This document shows positions 21,501 through 33,400 of a stretch of DNA of 43,766 nucleotides, piece by piece. Each line of letters begins with the position of its first letter. Position 1 is the stretch's first letter. The notes beneath the pieces were generated by a model. That model was not told where the DNA came from, made no database searches, and saw only the letters and a program-made list of their open reading frames with translations. Source of the DNA: Pelargonium cotyledonis (taxonomy: Eukaryota; Streptophyta; Magnoliopsida; Geraniales; Geraniaceae); NCBI GenBank assembly GCA_036897625.1, contig JAYMTA010000086.1:1-43766 (forward strand), given 5' to 3'. The translations under genes were made by a program, and so were the position numbers.

Positions 21501-22920
21501 CATCTCCACTTTTAACGCTCGCCCTCACGTGCCTCACATTTTTCTTCTATTGTAGGCTCGACATGTGGACAATCAAGAACCTTTTAAATCAACGCTCCCC
21601 TCACAAGCAAGCCTCACATTTTTCTTTTATCGTGGGCTCAACATGTGCACAATCAATGACATTTTAAATCAACACTCCCCCTCACCTGTTGGCATTTTCC
21701 TTCCATCACAACGGACATATCCAACAAGTGGACCGGAGACCATAGGAGGAGGCAACAAAAACAGGCCCCAAGGCCAAGATCATAACCTGGCTCTGATGCC
21801 ATGGTATATTTTGATATTGGACTACACAAAAACTTGTGTTGCCACTACTAAAAGGTGTAGGTAAAGTTTGGTTTCTACCAATATACGGAGCTTATTCACT
21901 TGCATTTTGTCAATACAAGACTTCTATCTCCATATAATCTTTTGGAGGATACTAGAAAAGGCTTATTACATTTTTTTTTAATGTATGCAATGAAAATTTA
22001 CTTTTTAAGACAAGCTTTATCATGAAATAATAACAAATTATTCCATTTAGTACCAATCAAACAATCTTCCAGGCTTATTATATTAACACAGTTATATGTG
22101 TCACCTCAGCGATTTTCCCCAGAGCAGACAAAGGATCAACAGTTGAGGATGAAGTAGTACCTACCTGCAAGTATGTTATAATAGAATTCTTTAGTTCATT
22201 GAAATTCTGATTGTCTATCATTTAGAGAACTTCGTAGAAGTGCTTACATATTGATACTATAACTCACTGATACCTAATTCCACTACAGGATCAATGATAT
22301 GGTAAACCATGGTTTCAGTTGCAAATATGGTACTCAGACAACCTTGACTATATGTAAAAAAATTGGCAATCACAATCTGAACGACCATGGAAATCACTAT
22401 TCTGCTAAATTTAAAACTTGTTCTTTTAGATGAGCGCATGTGCAAAATATGACACTAAATGAAAGTTACATTGAACGGGAAATTTAATGAAAGAATTTGG
22501 TACACTAGATCATGAGATCGAACAGTATAAGAATGAATGAGGATTGCTGCCCATTATTGAAATTTAACAGTTACTTACATTAGCACATAGGAAAAAGGGG
22601 ATCAACCCCATGGCAGTATCATGCGAAATAGCTTCACCAAGTACACTGGGAGAAAGGGAGTAATTAGTTGAAGAATCTGTTCTTAGCAGCCTGCAATTTT
22701 CAGGATGAATTCCTCCTATCTGCCACCAAACAACAGACAGAATATTAACTAATAAACAGCCATTACTAATGGCACTGAAATTCAATAGTACAAGTACCAA
22801 ACATGGATAAAACCGATGCTCGCAACTTTTTAATAGATTAGAATAGGCAGAAATAGTTTTCAATTAGATACGCGGTGTAAAATTAGTTCCAGACTGTTAG
22901 AGAACTAGTCTCACTGGGAT

Positions 22921-22962
<42 letters not shown>

Positions 22963-25900
22963 GTGAGCTGCATACACATAACATTACCTAATAGCTTTAG
23001 GTTATCGAGTTAGGAACTTAAAACTGCCATAGAAACCTCCAAAACTTGATGTGCAATAGACAAAAACTATCATGACTTTTATATGTATGGAGGTGTTTAC
23101 AACTCTAAGTCTTTAACTGCACAAATCATGTCCTAAGGTTTATGATGCTTCAAAGCTCAAGTAGCTTCAGAAAACAAGGACATACAACCAAGATGTATGG
23201 GCCACATGAACCTAATCACTTACAGCAACACTACACTAATTAAGGTCACTTAGCATTATGGAAATTTTTAAGGAAAACCCTATATGAGTGTGTATGTGTT
23301 TGTTGTTTCTCAAATGATATTGGGTATAACACTTAACTGAATTTTCTGCACTAGCCAGAGAAAAACTATAGGATCTCCTTAACAGTATATCAGGTGAAGT
23401 AAATTATGTGGGGACAGATGTTCTGGCTTGTACACGATTACACACTTACACTCGAACAATAAAAGCTGGCTACGAATCTTCTCTCAAAATCTAAGCGAAA
23501 ACCGAGGTGAATTCATTATGGGGCAATTAATTATAAGAATTGTGAAAACTTGAAAATGAAAATCCATGTTGGATCCCAACAGGAATTGCCTGTATCCATG
23601 CTCCAATGCTAATGAGTAGGCTGGTTCTGTTGAGAACACAAACAAATATACAGCTAAGTTAGTTAGACTCACTGAAGTAGCAAGTCCACGCAGCATCCCA
23701 CAAAAAAAAAGGTATATATAAGTAAATAAGCAATAATAGTTGCCATGAAATGTCATCATCATAATGGAAAAAGGGTATGCTTAGTAATGTCGACCAAATT
23801 AGATCGAGACGTATGCTTGGTAATGGATGCATTACTTCAAGAGCCACAAAACATCAACTTAGTAGTTAACCAACATGAGCAATTATACGGATTTATAATT
23901 TCTTAAACAACAATTACAAATAAAGAAAGTAAGGGATTATTTCTTTTATGGAGGTTCATGCAAATACCTGGCAGGCTTTTTGTAAAGAGGAATGTGCTTG
24001 ATCAGATGCATAAACCACAAGCTTTCCAAGGGAATTTTTTCCAACCCTCCTCAAAACCTTATCACGAGCAGCTAACAATACAACTAAAACAGCCTCACTT
24101 GCTGTGCCCTGTATCGCTCCGCCACCTTGCTCTGCAAGACAATTCCATAAGCTTCAATGACCTGCTTTCACTTCCAAAATTTTGATTTCTGTAACTTAAC
24201 CCATATATTTCTACAGTAGAGGTTTCATAATTTGACATCTATTGATTATGTCTCCAAATCCAAACTAATGACATTCTTGATTGGTTGAGCTAAATTTCAA
24301 CGCCTGAATTCAAAATCAGTAAAAGTTTCTTTCATATTTCACTTTGGCTTTCAGAGGAATGAATTTTAATAAAGTATAAATAATTATATTTTAGAAATAT
24401 AAAGAAAAAGACAAAACAAACAATATCTAAGATGTCCTTTAAAAAAACACAAAATCTAAGATGGCCTAGTTTACCTGATGAAAGGAAACCCTCAGGCAAC
24501 TGAAGTATTTTAGCAAGCCAGTCAAGAATAATCATTTCAAGTTCTGTTGCTGCAGGAGATGTTACCCAACTGAAACCCACAATATTAAGAGCAGCACTTA
24601 GCATTTCTCCTAAGAATCCAGGTATGCTGCTGTTCGAAGGATAATATGCAAAGAAATTAGGACTTTGCCAATGGGTTACCCCCGGTAATATCTTTGTCTG
24701 AACATCTGCAATCACCGAAAAGGTTGTCCAAGAGCCATGGTTATGCCAAAAAATTCAAAGAATAAATAAATGAATTAGAAAATTTAAGGTCGACTCAGAT
24801 CATACTTAACGTATAAACAAAGGAAAATAATCATTGTACATTACACATTATCAGTTACATAATTGAGGATTTTTTGAGAACCCAATTGAGAAACTTCACC
24901 ATCGAGAACATGTTGCAAGGACTCGGGGTGATTAGGCGCGGAATCAGGTATTAGTTTCCGAAGATACCCAGGCTGCAAAGCAAAACCAAGTAACCAACCT
25001 CATCAACAAACAAATAAACAATCTCAAATTGCTGATTGACAAATGAAGTAAAATAGTCACACCAAATACTACATTTAGTTCAGTTTGGACGCCAAACAAG
25101 ATAAAATGAACTGCTTATGCATCATATAAATTGTTTAACGTACTCAAACAAAAATTCCTAAGCTTATAGGAGAAGGGACAGCAGATATATCAATCAACCA
25201 CAAACTATACACACATCCAGTGTGAGATGGTTCCAGACTACCTCTCTCATGTGGACCAAAACAGGCCTCATAAGCCTAAGACCAAACCAGTTTTAATAGC
25301 ACATATTAAGCGACCATTCACTGAAAAGCTTAATTAATAAAGAAGAGGTCTCAACTACTATATCAAGCTGTCTCAAACTACTTGTTATGATAAACTTCAA
25401 CATTCCCCTTCACTGCCGCCATCTGGACAATTGGGAGGTAAAACAAATGGACCTTATAGACCCAATACCAAGCAAGCTCTAATACCATGCATATTACTCT
25501 GTTTCTAACCCAAAAGCCTAAGCTAATTATACCAAAACTGTGGGATACTTCAACACTACCGCTCACACATGGACCAAAATGGTTATCACTAGTCTATCAC
25601 CAAACCAGCTCTTATAACATAGACGAACACTCAACTAAAAACTTAAGCTATTAAGTTGAGGCTTAACCAATATATCAAGCAGTCTCTAACTACCTTGCAC
25701 CTTTTATATGGAAAACTTTTGCATTCCACCTCAAGTGTAAGCTGTGTGGGCCATTGGGAGGAAACTACATCTAGTAAATTGGACCCGAACAAGCGGGCAC
25801 CCAAAACCCAAACTGCCCTTTTACAGGTTCGGGTCACACACTCAGCCCGTACCTCTTGCGGATGAGTTAGAGTCCGGCATACTCAACCTGACCTGTAACC

Positions 25901-26213
25901 CAAATTGCCGGCCCTAGAGGCAGCTCAAACTGACCTCAAAGACCCAATACCATATCAATCTTCCTCCAACTCTCCAATCTCAAAAGCCTGAGCTAATTAT
26001 ACCCACTTTCAACATAGTCTACTTCAAAACCAAACCATAATTGATCAAATAGCAGAACAAGAAAAAGGGTTGAGACTGAATCACCTCAACTTGGCTGAGA
26101 ACCGGGGAGCTCTCAATGCTTTTGTAGTAATCAGCAATGAAATCCACCATCTTGTGAGCATGCTCTCTGAGCTGCTCTGCGTCCATTGGCTTCAACTCAC
26201 CGTCCCTGCTCAT
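18520..26213 (-). CDS. Aromatic L-amino acid decarboxylase (group II PLP, basal plant clade)
   Basis: Twelve exons on the - strand give 489 aa: 26085-26213, 24900-24972, 24475-24705, 23968-24131, 22579-22719, 22105-22164, 21175-21339, 20877-20933, 20202-20266, 19961-20084, 18976-19113, 18520-18642. All introns are GT-AG and the phases close. Signature stretches are [59 protein letters not shown] (His191 stacks on PLP), [10 protein letters not shown] (Asp275), FNMNAHKW (Lys307 forms the Schiff base) and [16 protein letters not shown]. The catalytic loop at NPEYLKNK has Tyr336, the residue that favours plain decarboxylation; the Arabidopsis syntenic aldehyde synthase has Phe there. The loop and the IPLGRRF pocket point to the basal AAAD clade. 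The likely product is an aromatic amine such as tyramine, phenylethylamine or dopamine; the substrate cannot be fixed from sequence. The protein has no signal peptide and is probably cytosolic. The length fits AtAAS (490 aa). The introns host several mobile elements. Confidence 0.92.
19201..19980. repeat. tandem triplication of about 337 bp including the end of decarboxylase exon 10
   Basis: The block ATATTGTCACCTCAAATCTTGGGTCTT occurs around 19281, 19620 and 19956 (shared GTCAC start; spacings 339 and 336). The last copy is the real exon 10 end: CTCAAATCTTGGGTCTTG on + encodes QDPRFE on -, followed by the GT donor. The two other copies lie inside intron 10. The rest of the unit (TTTCTAGCGTGAGTTCTACCCAAGCC, TTAAAGGAGAAAAGAAACTATAGTGGAGC) is also triplicated, with a nested half-unit repeat. 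The duplication breakpoint lies inside the coding exon. Confidence 0.85.
21385..21950 (-). mobile_element. TRIM-like non-autonomous LTR element in decarboxylase intron 6
   Basis: Read on -, a terminal-repeat end (GTGTAGTCCAATAT...) is followed by a primer-binding site complementary to initiator Met tRNA (TGGCATCAGAGCC, 21789-21801). Next come about 110 bases of non-coding interior, a purine-rich tract GAGGGGGAG, and a second terminal repeat starting TGTTGATTTAAAATG (about 21674 down to 21385). The two repeats share GTGAATAAG, AAACT and TGTGTAG(C/T)CCAATAT. No coding capacity. It is an old, broken, well-diverged copy of a Copia/TRIM-type family. Confidence 0.55.
22920..22962. repeat. (GA)n microsatellite
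   Basis: A nearly perfect GA dinucleotide tract of about 38 bases in decarboxylase intron 4. Confidence 0.9.
25190..26010 (-). mobile_element. tandem TRIM-like LTR fossil array in decarboxylase intron 1
   Basis: Read on -, related segments alternate: short terminal-repeat-like blocks (TGTTGAAGTATCCCAC, AAGCCTAAGCTAATTATA) followed by Met-tRNA-type primer sites (TGGTATTAGAGC, about 25472-25483) and a short interior with GACCCAATACC and TTGGGAGG. At least three such repeat-interior units can be followed from about 26010 down to 25190. This fits a multi-LTR TRIM, a form known for this family. It is non-coding, broken and old. A hAT-like element at 25772-25916 is inserted into one interior. Confidence 0.5.
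25772..25916. mobile_element. hAT-like MITE nested in a TRIM fossil
   Basis: The left end is TAGTAAATTGGACCCGAAC. The right end, AACCCAAATTGCCGGCCCTA, is an imperfect inverted match. It splits a TRIM interior: GGGAGGAAACTA on one side continues as CAAAGACCCAATACC on the other, as in the neighbouring undisturbed unit. It must therefore be younger than the TRIM copy. Confidence 0.5.
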
Positions 26214-27478
26214 AAAATTGTCACACAGACATTTTCACAAACACGTCATGTGCAAAACCAACGATCAACAAACAAGAACAAACACTTGTCAAAAAAAATG
26301 TAAAATCAAACAACATTTAGTGACACCCACATACATATATCGACGAAAATGTGAAGAAACGCGACTTACATTTTTTTCCTGCTACTCCTCAGATTGCTCT
26401 GTAGCTTCAGCCAATATCTCTGGAAATGTTTTTTTTTGTTTTGTTTTTTTGGATGGTTTTCCGGAGAACACGAAGGCCGTGGTTTCGAGGAAAACAGATA
26501 TTTTATTAAGGAGAATGTTTTGAAATCGTCATTTATTCTGTGTCAATTTGTTTGTGATTTTTTTTACTTAATCCAATGATATTGACTATTCGGATTTTTG
26601 GTCGGGTTCTTTGGAATTCGGGTTGATAATGTTTAACCCGATTCTGACTTAAACGGGTTTGTGTTGCGGGTCTCCAGTTGTGTCGGGTTGGATTCAGGCT
26701 TAACATGCAAAAAGTGTGAGTCGGGTAATAATTTGATGTTTAACCAAGTTCTTAAAAAAATTGGCTGGATTTTTGGCATAGGTGGCAATTTGGGTTGGAT
26801 CCGTCCGAATTCACGACTCGGGCCACAATAGATCGGGTTTCATTTTTCAGTGTAATAGTGTGAGTTCTCGAGTTTGTCTGATACGTTCCAACCTATAATG
26901 TTTATAGCATGAACCCAACTCGACCCAAAAGGGCCACATTGTGCCCAATAGAATCCAGTTTGTAATGTTTATAGCATAAACCCAGCCCGACCCCAAAAAT
27001 TGGACGGACCGAATACACTGCTTCGGTTTTCTTGGGTTGCGATTCAAATTGTCAGCTCTACCGTAAATTTTCAGACAAATTATTGCAATCCATAGTTCTA
27101 TTTCAGTTCATTCAAATTTACAACAAATAGAATCCAATGAACAAAGTTTTGCTCTAAATATCTGGGAAAGAGCAGCATTTTCGTGTAAAGTTATCGGTAT
27201 TTTTACATGAATTTGAAGCAAAATACACTGAAAACCTCTAGTAAATTATCATTAAAAACATCAAATTATGCCCAGGAACACAAATTATGATCAACCAGTA
27301 CACAATAAGGCTCACAGGCGCGGTACAAAATTCATTTCCGCGCTAATGTCATTTCGATAAGTGAAATCAGAATGATAATTAGTACTAATTATCAATTAGC
27401 GGATCGCTATGGAAGTTCATTTCATTTCATGCTCGGATTCTCACACACATTACAGATTAATTTGTGTCGGGATTTGAG
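26214..27478. other. spacer between the decarboxylase and the DENN gene
   Basis: It contains the 5' flank of the decarboxylase, a fragment of GGGTT-rich repeat (about 26590-26740), a hAT-like element (26779-27060) and an AT-rich 3' flank of the DENN gene. No coding region is supported. Confidence 0.55.
26779..27060. mobile_element. hAT-like MITE
   Basis: The left end is TAGGTGGCAATTTGGGTTGG. The right end, TTCAAATTGTCAGCTCTA, reads TAGAGCTGACAATTTGAA on the opposite strand. It is about 282 bases, with two internal copies of TGTTTATAGCAT(G/A)AACCCA. There is no ORF. Confidence 0.6.
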
Positions 27479-30400
27479 TTAGTAGTACCCATTCTCGTAG
27501 CTTGAGAGACGAGTGTCGGATAGAACGGTGAATAGTTGTGTGTCTAAAAATTGCTGCAAAACCCGAGAGAAATGCAAGTCGTTAGTACTCAGCGTGGTTT
27601 TCAAATGGAAGAAAAATCAACCTGAGACACGAAGTGACACAGTACAAGAGCTTTACGAGAAATAGACGAAAACAATAGGAACTAGTAAGATCATGTGACA
27701 CACGAAACCCGATTTTTCATTTTCGCACGGGTATCATAAATAGGCCTGATCAATTATCAGGTCAGGTTGGAATAAAGGTAACTCGCATAGTTTTTATGTA
27801 AAACCCAACCAGCAAATCGCACAAACCTGCATCTCTAACTTGGGTCCAAGTTTAGTAGTGGCATGTCGGAGTTTACATGGAGAATGTGTGAGGTTCCCCA
27901 ACCAGCCCCGCAAAATTGGGAGTTTGGTTTCGGGTGCCCGCAGAAAGCAACTCAAAGTTTGCAGTACGTTAATCATAACTAACATGATGGAATATATGTA
28001 ATGAAAATGTCCGAGTTAAAGAATGGTAGTTACCTTAATGAATGGGCGGTCCCTTGTCGGAAAGGAATCGATGAAGCTATCTTTAAGAAGTATTGAAACC
28101 TATAGATAAAAGGCAAGAAACGAACTCATCAAACCGAGCAACCACACGTGTTCAAACTATTTTTTCCTGATATATACAGAGAGCAATATTGAAGATTTTA
28201 GGTTTAGTTTCTCTTCTAACCCGGTCGTTATTTGCTTGTACACTGGTTATCGTATGAGCCCTCATATCTTGACAAATTGACTCCAAGTAGCGCCTCATAA
28301 CGGTCAGAAAATGAGCTGCAGCTTGAGCCTGCAAAAGATCGGGATATAAATATTCACATCTCGAAGTTTCATCGAAATGTATGATTGAGTCTCTAACTGA
28401 CTAGACAAACCGAATAGACACCTGAATTTGGTTGCATCTATTTACGGGATGCCTTTTAGCAACCGAGTTTTCAGCTTGCAATCTAGAGTGGATTGGTCCG
28501 AGTTCGGAGTAAAGATCTTTGTATCGAGGAAGTCCCGGCAAGTTACACATTTTGACCTGCAAGGGCAAAAATGTAAAATATACACGCAAAAAAAAAAACT
28601 GCATATATAAAAACTTAGGGCTATTTTACTTGGTCTCGGAATGGCGAGCCTCAAGTCACTAGTAGAGCGATCGATTTGGACCCGAACCCCCGGGCACCCA
28701 AAATCTGAGATCGCATAACATAGACCCGGTTACATTTTGGGTTGGAAAAATCCACTCACCACACATTTTATAAGTGATACCCGTAACCTGACCTGACATT
28801 TGGCCTGAAACCCACACGAAACCGCACCTCTTGCGGGTGGGGTTCAGGTTATGTTTTTTCAACCCAAATCGAAACCTAAATTGTAACCTCTGAGCACGGA
28901 TTCAAATCACGTTGCCTTATATGTATATTTGTGCGTGCAACTGCTGAAAATCTCATCGTGGTTTTTCTTCCACGAGAATCGTTTCATTACCAAGAAAACA
29001 TGAGATTTTTGCCTACACTGTAAATAGAAGTGTCGGGATTTATTATATTAATGTTCCAAGGAATCACTCCCCTTCTAATGCTAAGGGCTGGTACCGCTCG
29101 ATAGAGCTAACAATTTGGACTCAAACCCAAAATCCGACCTGTATTCTGACGGGCTCGAGTCGCATATAGACCCAACTTTTTTTGGGTCGGGGCAGGTGTG
29201 TCATCGAGAAATTGCGGGCTGAGTTGGGCAAACACACTCGCCCACACATTTTCTACCCGAAACCCGTGTCCTGCACGAACCCAAACCTCTTGTGGGTCGG
29301 GTTTGGGTTAGCTTTTTCCAACCCGAACCTAGCTTGAAACGTAAACTGCCAGCTCTACTTCTCGATATGTCGGGACTTACATCTAAGAAATCATATATGG
29401 TTTTACAAACCTGGTCCTTAGGCACATTAATGTGAACAAGATTAGACGTTTTCAGCTTCAATTCCGCGAATTGGTATTGTATGCCAACCTGAAATTGAAT
29501 GAAAGAAAAAATCTAAATCAAAACATTGGTAATATTCGCGTTGCAGTGACATATTTCATTAATTTATGTACATCGACAAATTATTTTCAGACACTTGACA
29601 TAATTGACCGACTGAATCAACACGTCACTTTCACTATACAAAACTCACGATGTAAGGAACCGGCGCATCGAGAAAATCGAGCATCTTCGTTGGCAGAACC
29701 TGATAATATCAATAGAACTTGGCGTAAATGAAAATGTCAATAATATCAGATCTAAATTTATGATTTACAATACGAGTTCTCAATCTCGGGATTTCAGATT
29801 CAAACTTACCGGAAGAAGTAAACTCTGCCATTGAAAAGGTAGAATGATGGGAATAAGAGACAACACCGTCGCTGATAGAACACCCTGCATTAGTCGAGAA
29901 ATATGTCAAATTCGAGACCAAAAAAAAACTCTTTCCTATGCAACACGTTTTAACAGTTTAGGTACGGTAAGGTTGTTGTCTTTTGACTTTGAGGTCACAA
30001 GTTCGGGATAGAGAAACAACGTCTCTGCAAAAGCACGAGAAATGTTATGTACATGAACAACCCTCCCCAGACCTATACCTAGCAAAACGGCCCGTGGCCC
30101 GATAAACATGGGTCGAGCAGGCTTGACCCAATAAGAATACGGACGTTTATTGGCCCGGCCTGTTCAGGCCAGAAGCCCCCAAAGCTAATCCTAGACCCTA
30201 CAATGGCGCCTCGTGCAAGCAACGGGCCCCTGCTCCAATTTGCTCCTCGTTGCAACAGAAATAGCTTAGAAAACATGACATGAAACATACTCACAAGGAA
30301 ACTACTGTTTTGTCCTCAAAAGAAAATTTACCGAGCACTTACTTGTCTGTTTTGAAGCTTATTCCAATGAAGAAAAAAAAAACTTACCAAATTTGGGCAC

Positions 30401-33400
30401 ATTATCACGACTTGTTTTTCCAGCAAAACTCCGTTAACTAGCGCCAAAATCTGGACGCAGCACAACATATCAAACTCAATAACACTAGCAAAATCATAAC
30501 AAGGCAGATATACAAAACAATATAAAACATAAAAGACGAGAAAATTTTACGCTTTGAAGGGAGAGAACTCGACAGATAGTTGCAGTTGTCCATAGTGATA
30601 GCGCAAGAGCTTCCTCGGCAGCAGCCAACTTTGCATTAGCCTTTTTCCAAGTTCGGTAATATTAAGTATGTAAACTTTAAAAGCACAAACTGAGAATTTT
30701 CAGTAACCGAAATTACCTCCGCAGGTTCAAATGTATCCAGATACTTTTGATTATAGACGAGACAAGAAAGCGGGGGTCGCCTATACATTAACGCCTGTAG
30801 ATGCTCGAGAGGCTTAAAGACAAGATCACCGCCGCGTGACGGCAGAGGCTGAGCGTGATAACTACAAACAATCTGTAGCAACTCATTTTTCGTTTCCTAC
30901 GTCACAGAAACGGCAAATGATGAGCAATTGGCAATCAATATATTATTAGCTTAACATGTAGGCGTCGATAAATGATAAACTGACCCTGGCCCATTCCATT
31001 ATTAACTCGTCCCTGAAATCGGGACTGCTATTTGAGTAACTTCCCTCATCCTCATCGTCTGATGCAAAGCTTCTAGCTGGACTGCCAAAGATAACGATAT
31101 ATTGAGACACGGTCGAATAAAATGCGATAACATGTATAGTAAACTCAAAAGTGGAGTTGCAGAAAATTCTAGAGTGCGAATTTACTTCACATAGGTGTGG
31201 TAATTCATGTTCACAGGTTGTGTTGAAAGTTTATTTATTATATGGATCCATCCGAAAATGACCCAATTATCATACAAGTTAGTTGTACAACACAACTCAT
31301 TTATGAACAAGTCGACACGACACGACATGCTCAACACGCTGTCAAAGTTGCACATTCTGACCCAACACATTTAAATAGTCATTTTTTACAATTTTATCCT
31401 TCAATGTGTGGTTTATTACACGGGTTACAGGACCCATTTATGACTTGTTTAATTGAACGGGTTAGACGACATGATTAAATAAATAAGTTGGGTTATAGTT
31501 GACACGAACACAATTAAGTTGCATCCCAAACCCACTTAAATTCATGTGTTCATGTCAAGTCAAAGCCACGGATCATAACCCAAATTGTAAGCCCTAATCA
31601 CATACAAGGAACGGATCTGGACAAATAAGAGTTATAACCGAAAAAGAAAAGGGCAACAATTCTCGGTAAGGTAATATAAATCTACCACCTGAATAGGAGG
31701 GAGTCGGAACTTCCCACACGCTCCAATTTGCAGCTTTTGGACGAAAATATCGTTGTCTCCGGAGAAGCAAGGCTATTTTCATAGCTTCCACACATTCTTT
31801 CATAAATTTCAGACCGGGTTTCCGAGACCTCGGAAGCATTATCATCGAAATGCAAATTCTTTCTACTGTCTTTATCTATGTCCCTCACTTGACTAGAATC
31901 CGAAGCCTCGCTACAAGTAACACTTTCCGGAGACGGAGGCTCCGATGTCTTCACTGAAGGGGTCGGGGTCCGGAATTCATCATCCGGCATTACCATCCCC
32001 GCAGCCGCAGCTGTGAGAGCCACAGCACTGTTGACGGGTATTGCGGAAGCCATCCAATCCGGAGAACTTCCGTGCTCAGGAGAACCAGCATCCGATTGCG
32101 GTCTTGACACAGCCGGGCTGTATTCGTTGATAGACATTTCTCGGATAAACTCAGTTATCCGATTCAGACGCTCCTGTGCAATGATACTGCATACAAGTAA
32201 GTAAGCATATGAATTATAACGCATCTGTACAAATCAGGAAGAAAAGAAAAAGAAAAAACTATCGAAATGGTCCTTGAACTATCAGGACCCGACCAATATG
32301 GTCCCTAAACTAATTTTAAGCTAAAATGGTCTCCAATGTTAACCTTCATTAATTTTTGGTCCATATTGCTGATGTGGTGTTAAAATATATATATATATAT
32401 ATATAATGAAATATCTAACAGAAGTTAACACTGGAGACCGTTTTGGTCGTTCTATGAAGATTCAAGCTAACCTGTTCAACATCTCATAATGTATATCAAA
32501 GAAAGGAACCCGGGTTAGCATGCAATAGCAGCGAGGAGCAGAAACTAAAAAGCGGCTGCTTCCTACAGCCGACTGAGAAAGGGGTGATGAATTGCCTAAG
32601 ATACCAGGACACCTCTGGACGATTTCTGGCACGTGTAAACAAACGCCGTAAAGAGTGGCATTGTCTGCTACCTGATCAAATAAACAGATATTCTCTGAAG
32701 CAAGCCAAGTGAAACCAAGCTCTATTCAAACTAGAGGAGAATATGCAATAGGAGATCGAGCCTCATTTTCACGTTTAAAAACATGAATTCCATGTGGAGA
32801 TGGTTTTCAAGCGATATTTGTACAAAAAGCTAACAGAATATAGGGACCGGGACTGATAAGATATATGTTCACGACAACAATTACCATATAAACATGGAAC
32901 ATATATATATACAACTGACTATCTCAACAATTACCAAATACGTTATTGCAAACGACCAACTCAACTAAAAGCTTAAACTAAGAGTTGAAGGCTCAAATAC
33001 CACATAATGGACCAACTCAAGAAAGTAGAATTGACAATTCGGGTTTCGGATTGGATTTTTCCGGGTTGAAAATGACTAACACGGCCCCGACTCACAGGAA
33101 AGTGCAGATTTGCCCACCCCGATCTACAATTTTCGCAAGCATAACTGCGAATCGGATTCTGGGTGCCCGTGGATTCCCGTCCAAATTGTCCGCTCTAGCT
33201 GAAGGCTCAATTTAAACTTTCAATTCTAACAGTTATCAATCCCCGTTCATATGATCATATCATTTACAAAACCGACTCTATCTCACATGGAACTTTGTCG
33301 AAGAAACTACAAAGCTCAGGCGTGCGATAAGACAACGGGGAAAGGAAAAGAAGTGAAACACTTGCCTTGAGTGAGAAAATAAACGACAAATCATCTCTGC

